Shown here in pieces: positions 6,746 through 15,039 of a DNA stretch of 53,415 nt (positions are counted from its first letter, which is position 1; each line of letters starts with the position of its first letter). Source of the stretch: a virus; the IMG/VR virus record IMGVR_UViG_3300031730_000059, positions 1 through 53,415 of that record; one strand, 5' to 3'. The notes beneath the pieces were generated by a model. That model worked only from the letters and a program-made list of their open reading frames with translations. It ran no database searches and was not told the DNA's origin. Both the position numbers and the translations under genes were made by a program.

Positions 6746-7709
6746 CCCCTTCATCGTCGCCGAGATGTCGGCGAACCACCTGGGCAGCCTGCAGCGCGCG
6801 CTCGACATCGTGGACGCTGCGGCCGATGCCGGGGCCGACGCGATCAAGCTCCAGACCTGGAAGCCGGGCACGATGTGCATCAGCGACTACCAGTTGACCA
6901 GCGGCCCGTGGGCTGGCCGCATGCTGCGCGACCTGTACCAGGAAGCGCACACCCCGTGGGAGTGGCACCCCGTGATCTTTGCGCACGCGCGCAACCGCGG
7001 ACTGATCCCCTTCAGCGCCGCGTTCGACCGCGAAAGCGTGGACTTCCTCGAGACTCTGGATGTCGACCGCCACAAGGTGGCCAGCTTCGAGCTCGTCGAC
7101 CTGCCGCTGATCCGCTACATGGCGAGCAAGGGCAAGCCGATGATCCTGAGCACGGGGATGGCGACGTCGGCCGAGGTGGTCGATGCCCTGCACGCGACTG
7201 GACGGTGCCAGCACATCACGCTGCTCAAGTGCACCAGCGCCTATCCGGCGGACGCGAGCGACGCCAACCTGCGAACGATGGATCGATGGCCCCACTATGT
7301 GGGCATCTCCGACCACAGCCTGGGTATCGGTGTCGCCGTGGCGGCCACCGCCCTCGGCGCTACCTACATCGAGAAGCACCTGACACTGAGCCGCGCCGAC
7401 GGCGGCCCGGATGCCGGCTTCAGCATGGAGCCCGCCGAGTTCAAGCAACTGGTCACCGAGTGCCGCCGCGCCGCGTCAGCGATAGGTGTGCCTTCCTATG
7501 GTCCCGGCCCGAACGAGTCTACAGCCCTGCGCCGCAGTCTGTGGGTGGCCAAGGACATCGCCGAAGGCGAGCCGCTGCGCCTGGGCGACAACGTGGTGAG
7601 CGCGCGACCGGCGCTCGGCCTGCACCCAGATGCACCTCTCGGTGGGTGCCGCGCACGCCGAGCGCTGAAGGCCGGCACGCCGCTGACAGCAGCCGAGGTT
7701 CAGCCGTGA
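6732..7709 (+). CDS. pseI: PseI-like pseudaminic acid (nonulosonate) synthase
   Basis: This 325-residue NeuB-family enzyme condenses phosphoenolpyruvate with a six-carbon 2,4-diacetamido sugar to give the nine-carbon acid. The N-terminal barrel begins FIVAEMSANHLGS and continues GADAIKLQTW. ILSTGMAT, LLKCTSAYP and YIEKHLTLSR are family landmarks, and FSMEPAEFKQLV is typical of PseI. The C-terminal 70 or so residues form the SAF (antifreeze-like) domain. The length is near the usual 340-350. The start has a CAGGT ribosome site and overlaps the acetyltransferase gene. As the last pathway gene it also overlaps the next small gene (GTGA). Confidence 0.92.
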   Translation: MRTNSPFIVAEMSANHLGSLQRALDIVDAAADAGADAIKLQTWKPGTMCISDYQLTSGPWAGRMLRDLYQEAHTPWEWHPVIFAHARNRGLIPFSAAFDRESVDFLETLDVDRHKVASFELVDLPLIRYMASKGKPMILSTGMATSAEVVDALHATGRCQHITLLKCTSAYPADASDANLRTMDRWPHYVGISDHSLGIGVAVAATALGATYIEKHLTLSRADGGPDAGFSMEPAEFKQLVTECRRAASAIGVPSYGPGPNESTALRRSLWVAKDIAEGEPLRLGDNVVSARPALGLHPDAPLGGCRARRALKAGTPLTAAEVQP

Positions 7710-7951
7710 TCCCAGCCCAGATCGATGTCGTCCAGATCGTCGCCGACCTCAACACGTGGGGCTGGCGCGACTACAAGATCGAGGTGTGCTGTGGCCTGGG
7801 CAGCGGCTACATCGCGCAGGTGCGCTGCGGCAACATCCGCTCGCCGGCCTACGACAAGGCCGCGCGCCTGTTCAACTTCTGGGAAGAAGAGCATGCCGCG
7901 TATGTTTCACGTGGCACCTTGCAAACTCGGGCGAGTGAAGTGACAAGCTGA
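7706..7951 (+). CDS. Small hypothetical protein between pseI and terminase
   Basis: This 81-residue product has GTG overlapping the synthase stop. It contains two adjacent cysteines (EVCCGLGSGY) and an aromatic/acidic patch (FNFWEEEH). No family is recognised. It is the last member of the coupled cassette; the next gene starts after a 25-base gap. Confidence 0.6.
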   Translation: MIPAQIDVVQIVADLNTWGWRDYKIEVCCGLGSGYIAQVRCGNIRSPAYDKAARLFNFWEEEHAAYVSRGTLQTRASEVTS

Positions 7952-7976
7952 GCCGGCACCTGCCCAATCCCGCTCC

Positions 7977-8555
7977 ATGAGTGAGAAGCGGGTCATCGAC
8001 TGGGAGGGCATCGAGCGCGAGTACCGCGCCGGTGTTCGTTCGGTGCGCGAGATCGCCGCTGAGTTCGAAGTCAGCCACACCCTGATAAACCGCCGCTCGC
8101 GCGAAGAGGGCTGGGAGCGCGACCTCACGGCGAAGATTCGAGCCAAGGCCGACGCGCTTGTTTCCAAGGAAGCTGTTTCCAGTCTTGTTTCCACGGACAC
8201 CAAGGTTCCAGAGAAGGCGATCGTCGAAGCCAACGCCGCGATCCAGGCGCAGATCCGTCGCGAGCACCGCACCGACATCCAGAAGACCAAGCGCATCGCG
8301 AACAAGTTGCTCGACCGGCTGGAGGCTGTGAAGCCAAGCGAGGCGAACCTGAAGGAGCACGCGAGCGTCCTGAAGCAACTCGCTGACACGCAGCGCGTCG
8401 TCGTCAACCTCGAGCGCGAAGCCTTCGGGATCGCCCAGGTGGTCGACACGCCAGAAAACGAAGAGAAGCGCATACCGAGCGATCACCTTGAGGACGCCCG
8501 CCGCGTTGCATTCATCCTGAGCCGCGCTGCGGTACTCGCAACCTCGAAAGGCTGA
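7977..8555 (+). CDS. terS: Terminase small subunit
   Basis: This 192-residue DNA-recognition subunit of the packaging motor has an N-terminal helix-turn-helix (SVREIAAEFEVSHTLINRRS, residues 22-41) and a long charged helical region for oligomerisation. It is the first gene of the packaging and head block and stands two genes plus a possible glycosyltransferase gene upstream of the large subunit. The length fits small terminases of BPP-1-like phages. Confidence 0.82.
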   Translation: MSEKRVIDWEGIEREYRAGVRSVREIAAEFEVSHTLINRRSREEGWERDLTAKIRAKADALVSKEAVSSLVSTDTKVPEKAIVEANAAIQAQIRREHRTDIQKTKRIANKLLDRLEAVKPSEANLKEHASVLKQLADTQRVVVNLEREAFGIAQVVDTPENEEKRIPSDHLEDARRVAFILSRAAVLATSKG

Positions 8556-8558
8556 CCC

Positions 8559-8888
8559 ATGTCGATCACCGCATTCCAGATCGCCGCCGGTGCGCTGTCC
8601 GCGCTCGTGGCTGCGTCCAGTAGCACCGCTTCGACTCCGACACAGGTGTCCACCGGCAGCCAGCAGGGCATGTACATCGCCAATCCGAGCACGATCCCCG
8701 TGTATGTGGCTGCGGGGTCGTCGTCGATCCAGGCCGCCTGCCCGACCACCGCGGTGCCGTGCGTCGGCATGTGCGTGCTGCCCGGCCAGGGGATGTACGC
8801 GACGGTGCCGCCGCAAGGCTGGCTGTCCGCGGCCACCTCGGCCGGCGCTGCGTCCGTGATGGCAACGCCCGGCTTCTTTGGTTCCTGA
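8559..8888 (+). CDS. Small virion-type protein, Ala/Ser/Thr rich
   Basis: This 109-residue protein is rich in small residues, with three conserved-looking cysteines in the middle and a beta-rich pattern. It starts three bases after the small terminase stop. The composition and position fit a minor head or decoration protein. No homologous family is recognised. Confidence 0.65.
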   Translation: MSITAFQIAAGALSALVAASSSTASTPTQVSTGSQQGMYIANPSTIPVYVAAGSSSIQAACPTTAVPCVGMCVLPGQGMYATVPPQGWLSAATSAGAASVMATPGFFGS

Positions 8889-8957
8889 TCCGCCACCCGA
8901 CGGCCTCGGGCATCTCTTTCACAACAGCTCGCGCAACACCTCACAAAGGAGTCAGTC

Positions 8958-9437
8958 ATGGCTTTCCCAACAAACCGGCTTGTCACGACGATCTTCGGGC
9001 GTCGCCTCGGGCTCACCCCCTTGTCCTCGGCGCAGTCCGGCTCCGGCCGAAACGGCGAAATCCCCGACCTGCTGGTCGGCCCCGAGGCGCTGCAGAACGG
9101 CATCAACGCCGGCACCACGTCGCGCAACCTGCCCGCGTACGGCGTCAACAACATCAGCGGCACCAGTGCTGCGTCGAGTTCGGTCTACACCCTGGACCCG
9201 CCGATCCCCGGTGTGCCGGTGTTTCTGAACTTCACCAGCTCGGCCAACTCGCCTTACTACGTGAAGACTGCGAACGGCGAGACCATCGTGTCGAGCCAGG
9301 GCACCACCTTCTCGGTGATCAAGTCCACCAACGGCGCCGCCAACGGCATCCTTGGTCTGATGGGCATCACCACGTCGATCTGGGCCGCGATCTCGGGCGT
9401 CAGCACGGCGACCTTCGCACTCAGCACGACGACCTGA
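8958..9437 (+). CDS. Probable head decoration or fibrous virion protein
   Basis: This 159-residue beta-rich, Ser/Thr/Gly/Ala-rich protein has no charge-dense helix, which is typical of capsid decoration proteins. A strong AAGGAG site precedes the ATG. The segment around residues 77-140 (strands with SSQGTTFSVI and LMGITTSIWAAI) looks like a compact beta fold. The 68 bases upstream hold no other gene. Confidence 0.65.
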   Translation: MAFPTNRLVTTIFGRRLGLTPLSSAQSGSGRNGEIPDLLVGPEALQNGINAGTTSRNLPAYGVNNISGTSAASSSVYTLDPPIPGVPVFLNFTSSANSPYYVKTANGETIVSSQGTTFSVIKSTNGAANGILGLMGITTSIWAAISGVSTATFALSTTT

Positions 9438-9456
9438 CCGGACACGAGGAGGGCTC

Positions 9457-10260
9457 ATGTCCGATCAAAAGGCCGAACTGAAGATCGCGCTCGTCGGCAG
9501 CGCACCCGCATCCGCGCGCAATGCACCGTATGGCGACCCGTCGTGGCAGATCTGGGGCTGTTCGCCCGGGCTGTACGGCGTGGCCCAACGGGTCAACGCG
9601 TGGTTCGAGCTTCACCTCTGGGAGCCGGGCCAGACCTGGTTCTCGCCCGAATACGTGCAGTGGCTGAACGCGCTGCCGTCCCGCGGCGTAACGCTGTGGA
9701 CCGGCGCACCCAACCCGCTGGCGCCGGCCTATGGCCCATCACCTGTGCCCGGTGCGCAAGTGCTGCCGTGGAAGGAAGTGATCGAGAAGTACGACCCGGC
9801 GCGCTGGTTCTGCTCCTCGTCGCTCTTCTGGATGATGGCCATGGCGATCGAGGCCGGCGCCACGAAGATCGGGTTCTGGGGCGTCGACATGGCTGCGACC
9901 CAGGAGTACGAGATGCAGCGCGCCGGCATCCACTTCCTGACGTACGTGGCCCGCCAGCGAGGCATCGAAGTGGGCGCACCGGCCGAGTCGGACCTCTTCA
10001 CGCCTCGCTTCCGGTACGGCATCGACGAGTGGACCCATTCCTACCGCAAGGTGCGCGCACGCATGGCCGAGCTGTCGCAGCGCGCAGCCGAAGCGCAGGC
10101 GCTGTCAGCCGCCAAGCAGAGCGAGGTCATGTTCCTGCAGGGCGCCCTGGACGACCTGAAGTACATGGGTGACACTTGGGCTGACAAATCGGACCACTAC
10201 GGGCCGCCGGCGTTGCCGATTGTTCTGCCGACCATCACCGGCAGCACCGAGACGACGTGA
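9457..10260 (+). CDS. Putative glycosyltransferase-like protein (GT42/DUF115-like Rossmann fold)
   Basis: This 267-residue protein opens with a strand-loop motif KIALVGSAP (residues 9-17). It then shows the pattern SSLFWMMAMAIEAG (121-134) followed by KIGFWGVDMA (137-146). That layout resembles sialyltransferase-like and MptE/DUF115-like nucleotide-sugar folds, where a similar GID/GVD strand closes the CMP-binding domain. The C-terminal quarter is a charged helix. Proteins of this kind are frequent beside phage terminase genes and are usually uncharacterised. Because this phage encodes a CMP-nonulosonate pathway, a transferase role is tempting but inferred. It overlaps terL by four bases. Confidence 0.55.
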   Translation: MSDQKAELKIALVGSAPASARNAPYGDPSWQIWGCSPGLYGVAQRVNAWFELHLWEPGQTWFSPEYVQWLNALPSRGVTLWTGAPNPLAPAYGPSPVPGAQVLPWKEVIEKYDPARWFCSSSLFWMMAMAIEAGATKIGFWGVDMAATQEYEMQRAGIHFLTYVARQRGIEVGAPAESDLFTPRFRYGIDEWTHSYRKVRARMAELSQRAAEAQALSAAKQSEVMFLQGALDDLKYMGDTWADKSDHYGPPALPIVLPTITGSTETT

Positions 10261-11894
10261 GCACCCTGGACGACCTCATCGCACGAGTCAGCCTGCTGCC
10301 CGCGGAGGATCAGCAGGCGCTCTACGAGGAAGCGTTCGTCCAGACATCGAACCTCAAGTTCGTCCCGAACCCCGGGCCGCAGACCGACGCCTACTTCAGC
10401 CTAGCCGATGTCCTGCTGTATGGCGGTGAGCCCGGTGGCGGCAAGAGCTTCCTGATCGCTGGCCTCGCGATCGACTGCCACGAACGCAGCCTGATCATGC
10501 GGCGCCAGTACGGCGACCTCGACCGCATCGTCGAGGACGTGCTGAAGATCCACGGGACCAAGCAGGGCTTCAACGGCTCGCCGCCGCCCAAGCTGAAGAT
10601 CAGCGACCGCCGCATCATCGACTTCGGCGCTGCCGCGCGGATCGGCGACGAGCAGAATTTCATGGGCAAGGGGCACGACCTGCTCGCCTTCGACGAGGCC
10701 ACGCACTTCGCCGAGAGTCAGGTGCGGTTCATCATGGGCTGGTTGCGCACCGATACGCCGGGCCAGCGCACGCGTGTGGTGATGGCGACGAATCCGCCGC
10801 TGTCCGCCGAAGGGCTGTGGGTCATCACGATGTTCGCGCCTTGGCTGGACCCGCAGCACCCGAACCCGGCCAAGCCCGGCGAACTGCGCTGGGTCATCAG
10901 CAACGAGCAGGGCGGAGACACGTGGGTCGACGGACCAGGCACCTATCCGGCGCCATGGCTGAAGGAAGGCAGGATCACCGCGCTGTCGCGCACCTACATC
11001 CCGGCATCGGTCGACGACAACCCCTTCTACGTGGCCAGCGGCTACAAGAAGCAGCTCGACGCGATGCCCGAGCCTTACCGCTCGCTGTTGATGGGCGGCT
11101 TCCGCACCGCGTTCAAGGATGCGGCCGACCAGATCATCCCCACAAAGTGGGTACAGCTCGCGCAGGAGCGCTGGGAGAAGCAGCCGAAGCCACCGCGCAA
11201 CGTGCCGATGTGTGCGATCGGCGTGGACTGCTCAGGCGGCGGTGAAGACCCAATGATTCTGGCTCCTCGCCACGACGGCTGGTACGCGCCGGTGGTCGAG
11301 GTGCCCGGAAAGGACATTCCAGAGGACCGCGCCGGTGCGTATTGCGCGGGTGTCGTCATCACGCACCGACACGACCAGGCGCTGGTGATCGTCGACATGG
11401 GTGGCGGATACGGCGGCCCCTTGTACGAGCACCTGAAGACCAACAAGGTCGAGGTCAACCGCTATAAGGGCGCCGAGAAGTCGATGCGCCGCAGCCGCGA
11501 CGGCAAGCTGAGTTTCGTGAACAAGCGCAGCGCCGCGCTGTGGCTGTTCCGCGAGGCATTGGACCCAGGCCAGCCGGGTGGCTCGCCGATCATGCTGCCA
11601 CCCGACCCGCGCCTGGTAGCGGACCTCACCGCGCCGACCTTCAAGGTCACGCCGAACGGCATCAAGGCAGAACCGAAGGAGGTGGTGTGCGAGCGCCTGG
11701 GCCGATCGACCGACCGCGGCGACGCCGTGATGATGGCCTGGTTCGAAGGCCCGCGGATGCTGACCGACGCCATGGACTGGATGGACCGCACGCGGATCGA
11801 TGGCCGCCTGGTCAGGGCGCCGCAGGTGGTGACCAGCAACCGCGCACCGCTGTCCGCTGGACGCGCGCCGCTCTCGCAAAGGGGCCGGCGATGA
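10257..11894 (+). CDS. terL: Terminase large subunit
   Basis: This 545-residue ATPase/nuclease drives DNA into the prohead. Walker A is GGEPGGGKS (residues 56-64), Walker B is LLAFDEA (142-148), and an RNase H-like nuclease domain begins at GVDCSGGGEDP (about 321). Later acidic residues such as those in VIVDMGGGYGG complete the fold. The start is GTG 10257, overlapping the preceding stop. The head and packaging genes that follow have the BPP-1-like order. Confidence 0.95.
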   Translation: MSTLDDLIARVSLLPAEDQQALYEEAFVQTSNLKFVPNPGPQTDAYFSLADVLLYGGEPGGGKSFLIAGLAIDCHERSLIMRRQYGDLDRIVEDVLKIHGTKQGFNGSPPPKLKISDRRIIDFGAAARIGDEQNFMGKGHDLLAFDEATHFAESQVRFIMGWLRTDTPGQRTRVVMATNPPLSAEGLWVITMFAPWLDPQHPNPAKPGELRWVISNEQGGDTWVDGPGTYPAPWLKEGRITALSRTYIPASVDDNPFYVASGYKKQLDAMPEPYRSLLMGGFRTAFKDAADQIIPTKWVQLAQERWEKQPKPPRNVPMCAIGVDCSGGGEDPMILAPRHDGWYAPVVEVPGKDIPEDRAGAYCAGVVITHRHDQALVIVDMGGGYGGPLYEHLKTNKVEVNRYKGAEKSMRRSRDGKLSFVNKRSAALWLFREALDPGQPGGSPIMLPPDPRLVADLTAPTFKVTPNGIKAEPKEVVCERLGRSTDRGDAVMMAWFEGPRMLTDAMDWMDRTRIDGRLVRAPQVVTSNRAPLSAGRAPLSQRGRR

Positions 11895-12628
11895 GGCTCG
11901 CAACACCATCTGACGTCCAACGCATCGAGGACGTGTGCAACCACCCGCTGATCCGCGTCTGGACGGCGTGTGATGGCGCGCCGCCCTGCAGCGGGGCGCA
12001 GTACGTCACCGCGCCGTCCTTCTCGGTCGTCGGCGACGAGGGCTGCTTCCTGGCGAAGCACCTCGATCCGGGCCGCTATGCGATCCACACGAACCTGCTG
12101 CCAGAGTTTCGCGGCGAACTTGCGGTCCAGGCCGCGAAGAGTGCGCTGGCCGTTGCCTTCCTGCAGACCGACGCGACCGAACTGGTCACCTTCGTGCCGG
12201 CGACGATCCCGCACGCGAAGCTGCTGGCGCGACGCATGGGGTTCCGCTTCCTGTTCAACCGTGCGGCTATCTGGCCGGTCAACGGCGAGCGCCACGGCAT
12301 GGAGTTCTACAGCCTGAGCATCGACGACTGGATCGCGAGCGGCGTCTGCCAGGCGGCCGGGGCTGCGTTTCACGACCGGTTGCACAACAGCCTGCACGTC
12401 ACGGCGCACGCGCGCGACCCGATCCATGACGCCTACGTCGGCGCTGCGGTCGAGATGATCCGCGCCGGCAATGCGCGCAAGGCGATCACCTTTTACAACC
12501 GGTGGGCCCGCTTCGCGTTCTACGAACCGGTCGAGATTCTGTCGGAGGTGCCTTTGCGCATCGACATCCGCCAGTGTGTGCTTCGGGTCGAGGGGGACCA
12601 ATTCTTCATGGAGGCCTCACATGCCTGA
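11891..12628 (+). CDS. GNAT-like phage head-region protein
   Basis: This 245-residue protein has the central pattern of an acyl-CoA N-acyltransferase fold: HTNLLPEFRGELAVQAAKSA as the CoA-loop helix, and FVPATIPHAKLLARRMGFRF as the final strand-helix pair. Similar proteins occur in the head block of many T7-like and BPP-1-like phages, with no known substrate. It starts by ATGA overlap with terL and overlaps the next gene by eight bases. Confidence 0.65.
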   Translation: MRLATPSDVQRIEDVCNHPLIRVWTACDGAPPCSGAQYVTAPSFSVVGDEGCFLAKHLDPGRYAIHTNLLPEFRGELAVQAAKSALAVAFLQTDATELVTFVPATIPHAKLLARRMGFRFLFNRAAIWPVNGERHGMEFYSLSIDDWIASGVCQAAGAAFHDRLHNSLHVTAHARDPIHDAYVGAAVEMIRAGNARKAITFYNRWARFAFYEPVEILSEVPLRIDIRQCVLRVEGDQFFMEASHA

Positions 12629-13094
12629 AACAGCCGCTGCAGTCGTTTCATATTTCTCGGCAGGAGAAGGTGTGGCCGCTACCGCTGCTGTCGCCGAGGG
12701 CGCCTCAGCGGCCGGTGCGGCCGGGGCCACCACCACAGCAGCCGGTACAGCAACCGCAGCGGGTGGGGCTTCAGCAGCCGGCGCGACCGCCACCGGTGCG
12801 GGCGTCGCAGGAACAGCCACCACGGCCGGCGGAGTCGCTGGTGGGACAGTCGCTACGGCTGGTGGCGGTTCGTTGCTCGCAACGGCCGGTAAGGCGGTGC
12901 TGACCTCGGCACTTTCGGCTGGCGTATCGAGCCTGCTTGCGCCGGGGCGTCCCGACCTGCCGAAGCCGGTCGCGATGCCAGACGCCATGGCGCAGGAAGA
13001 AGCCCGGAAGCGAGCCATCATCGAACAGACATCGCGGCGCGGCCGGGCCAGCACCGTACTGACGGACAGCGCCGCCGGCACGCTCGGGGGTTGA
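12621..13094 (+). CDS. Ala/Gly-rich small head protein before the portal
   Basis: This 157-residue protein has residues 15-100 built almost entirely of Ala, Gly, Thr and Val. The conserved-looking tail EEARKRAIIEQTSRRGRAST is followed by VLT. Short proteins ending in an RGRAST-like motif are common directly upstream of gp8-type portals in podoviruses. The low-complexity part may be a flexible or membrane-active segment. A GGAGG site precedes the ATG. Confidence 0.7.
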   Translation: MPETAAAVVSYFSAGEGVAATAAVAEGASAAGAAGATTTAAGTATAAGGASAAGATATGAGVAGTATTAGGVAGGTVATAGGGSLLATAGKAVLTSALSAGVSSLLAPGRPDLPKPVAMPDAMAQEEARKRAIIEQTSRRGRASTVLTDSAAGTLGG

Positions 13095-13096
13095 GC

Positions 13097-14722
13097 ATGG
13101 ACGCCAAGGGCCTCCTTCAACTCGCCGACGACCTCTTCAGCAAGAAGAGCCCGCTGAACTCCTTGCACCAGGAGATCGCGGACAACTTCTACCCGGAGCG
13201 GGCCGACTTCACGATCACTAGATCGCTGGGCACCGACTTCGCGGCGAACCTGATGTCGAGCTACCCGGTGCAGTGCCGGCGCAAGCTTGGCGACCAGTTC
13301 GGCACCATGCTGCGCCCGACTGCGCGACCGTGGTTCCACGTGAAGCGCCGCTACGTCGAGATTGAGAAGGAGATCACCGACGTTCGCGTCTTTACGCAGT
13401 GGTTCGAAGAGACGCAGCGCCGGGCCATGTACCACCCGGAGGCACTCTTCACCCGGGCCACGAAGGAAGGCGATCACGACTTCGCGGCCTTCGGTCAGTG
13501 TGTGGTCAGCGTGGAGCTGAACCAGCTCGGCAACGGCATGTTGTACCGTGCATGGCACTTGCGCGACGTGGTGTGGCAGGAGAACGCCCAGGGGCGCATC
13601 GGCTTCGTGTGCCGCAAGTGGAAGCCGACGGCGCTCACGCTGAAGCAGATGTTCCGCAACAAGGTGCACCCGAAGGTCGAAAAGCTGGCCACGGGGCCGA
13701 CGCCCTTCGAAGAGGTCGACATTCGGCACTTCGTGGTCGAGGCCGAGCTCTACGGCGCCGACGCGCGCGGTCGCCCTCGCTGGTCGATCTGGTACGACGT
13801 GCAGAACGACCACGTCATGGAGGAGGTGCCGATCTGGGGGCGCCACTACGTGATCCCGCGCTGGCAGACCGTGTCCGGCTCGCAGTATTCCTACTCGCCT
13901 GCCACCGTGTGCGGCTTGCCCGACGCGCGGCTGCTGCAGGCCATGACCTTCACGCTGCTGGAGGCTGGCGAGAAGGCCACCAGCCCGCCGATGGTCGCGG
14001 TGCAGGACGCCGTGCGCACCGATCTCGCTCTCTACGCCGGCGGCGTGACGTGGGTCGATCAGGAATACGACGAACGCCTCGGTGCCGCGCTGCGCCCGCT
14101 CGAGCAGGACTTCCGAGGGTTCAACTTCGGCGTTCAGATGAACCAGGACACGAGGGGCATGCTGCACTCGGCATTCTTCCTGGACGCTCTGACGCTGCCG
14201 CAGCGTGCACCAGAAATGACGGCGTACGAGGTCGGCCAGCGCGTGCAGGAGTACATCCGCAACGCGCTCCCGCTCTTCGAGCCGATGGAGCAGGAGTACA
14301 ACGCCGCGCTGTGCGACGAGACCTTCGAACTGCTGTGGCGCAACGGCGCGTTCGGGGATCCTCGGGCGTGGCCGAAGCAACTGCGCGGCGCCGACATCGA
14401 CTTCTCATTCGAGAGCCCGCTGCACGACGCAATCGAGGAACAGAAGGGCCAGAAGTTCACGAACGGCATCGCCCTGATCGGCCAGGCCATCGCGCTCGAC
14501 CCGTCGTGTGCGTTCGTTCCGAAGGTCGAGGTGGCACTGCGCGACGCGCTGCTGGCCACCGGCACGCCGGCGGCATGGCTGAACAACGAGGCGTTCGTGC
14601 AGGAGGCCAAGGCACACCAGGCGCAGCAGGCCGCCCAGCAGCAGCAGCTCGGAAACATCGCCACGGCCGCCGGCGCGGCGCGTGACCTCGGACAAAGCGG
14701 CATGGTGCCGGCAGCAGTTTGA
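13097..14722 (+). CDS. Portal / head-to-tail connector protein (T7 gp8 family)
   Basis: This 541-residue protein forms the dodecameric portal through which DNA is packaged and ejected. The N-terminal part HQEIADNFYPERADFT and the segment QCRRKLGDQFGTMLRPTARP are typical of the Head-tail connector family. A Gln/Ala-rich tail follows the stem and wing region. I chose ATG 13097, seven bases after a GGGGG run, over TTG 13091, which would overlap the previous stop. The length agrees with T7 gp8 (about 536). Confidence 0.92.
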   Translation: MDAKGLLQLADDLFSKKSPLNSLHQEIADNFYPERADFTITRSLGTDFAANLMSSYPVQCRRKLGDQFGTMLRPTARPWFHVKRRYVEIEKEITDVRVFTQWFEETQRRAMYHPEALFTRATKEGDHDFAAFGQCVVSVELNQLGNGMLYRAWHLRDVVWQENAQGRIGFVCRKWKPTALTLKQMFRNKVHPKVEKLATGPTPFEEVDIRHFVVEAELYGADARGRPRWSIWYDVQNDHVMEEVPIWGRHYVIPRWQTVSGSQYSYSPATVCGLPDARLLQAMTFTLLEAGEKATSPPMVAVQDAVRTDLALYAGGVTWVDQEYDERLGAALRPLEQDFRGFNFGVQMNQDTRGMLHSAFFLDALTLPQRAPEMTAYEVGQRVQEYIRNALPLFEPMEQEYNAALCDETFELLWRNGAFGDPRAWPKQLRGADIDFSFESPLHDAIEEQKGQKFTNGIALIGQAIALDPSCAFVPKVEVALRDALLATGTPAAWLNNEAFVQEAKAHQAQQAAQQQQLGNIATAAGAARDLGQSGMVPAAV

Positions 14723-15039
14723 AGCCTACGCCCACCAAGCCGAAGACGCGCGCCGACGGCCCGCACATCCCGGCGCCGTACGAACTTGCTGACGCAGGCG
14801 CCATGCAGGCGCTGGCCCGCGGCGAAGCGAATTCTGATCAGCAGCAGCGTGCACTGAAGTGGCTGATCGAACAGGCCGCCGGCACGTACGAGTTCCAGTT
14901 CTACCCGAGCGATCGGGATACCAGCTTCGCCCTCGGGCGAGGCTTTGTCGGGCAGCAGATCGTCAAGCTGCTCAAGCTCAACCTTTCCAGCCTGAGGAGG
15001 CAATATGTGGAAACAGCATCACATCCTTCGGAGTCCTGA
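14719..15039 (+). CDS. Bbp19-like small phage protein
   Basis: This 106-residue protein sits between portal and scaffold, as Bbp19 does in BPP-1-like phages. The second half, ALKWLIEQAAGTYEFQFYPS followed by RDTSFALGRGFVGQQIVKLL, is the characteristic part. The start is TTG 14719, overlapping the portal stop (TTGA). It overlaps the next gene by 35 bases, and the strong ribosome site of that gene lies inside it. Confidence 0.7.
   Translation: MKPTPTKPKTRADGPHIPAPYELADAGAMQALARGEANSDQQQRALKWLIEQAAGTYEFQFYPSDRDTSFALGRGFVGQQIVKLLKLNLSSLRRQYVETASHPSES

Noticed and set aside
12617-14380. 587-codon open frame on the minus strand
   Set aside because: It is antisense to the portal gene and the Ala/Gly-rich gene; there is no promoter or ribosome site, and the composition is shadow-like.
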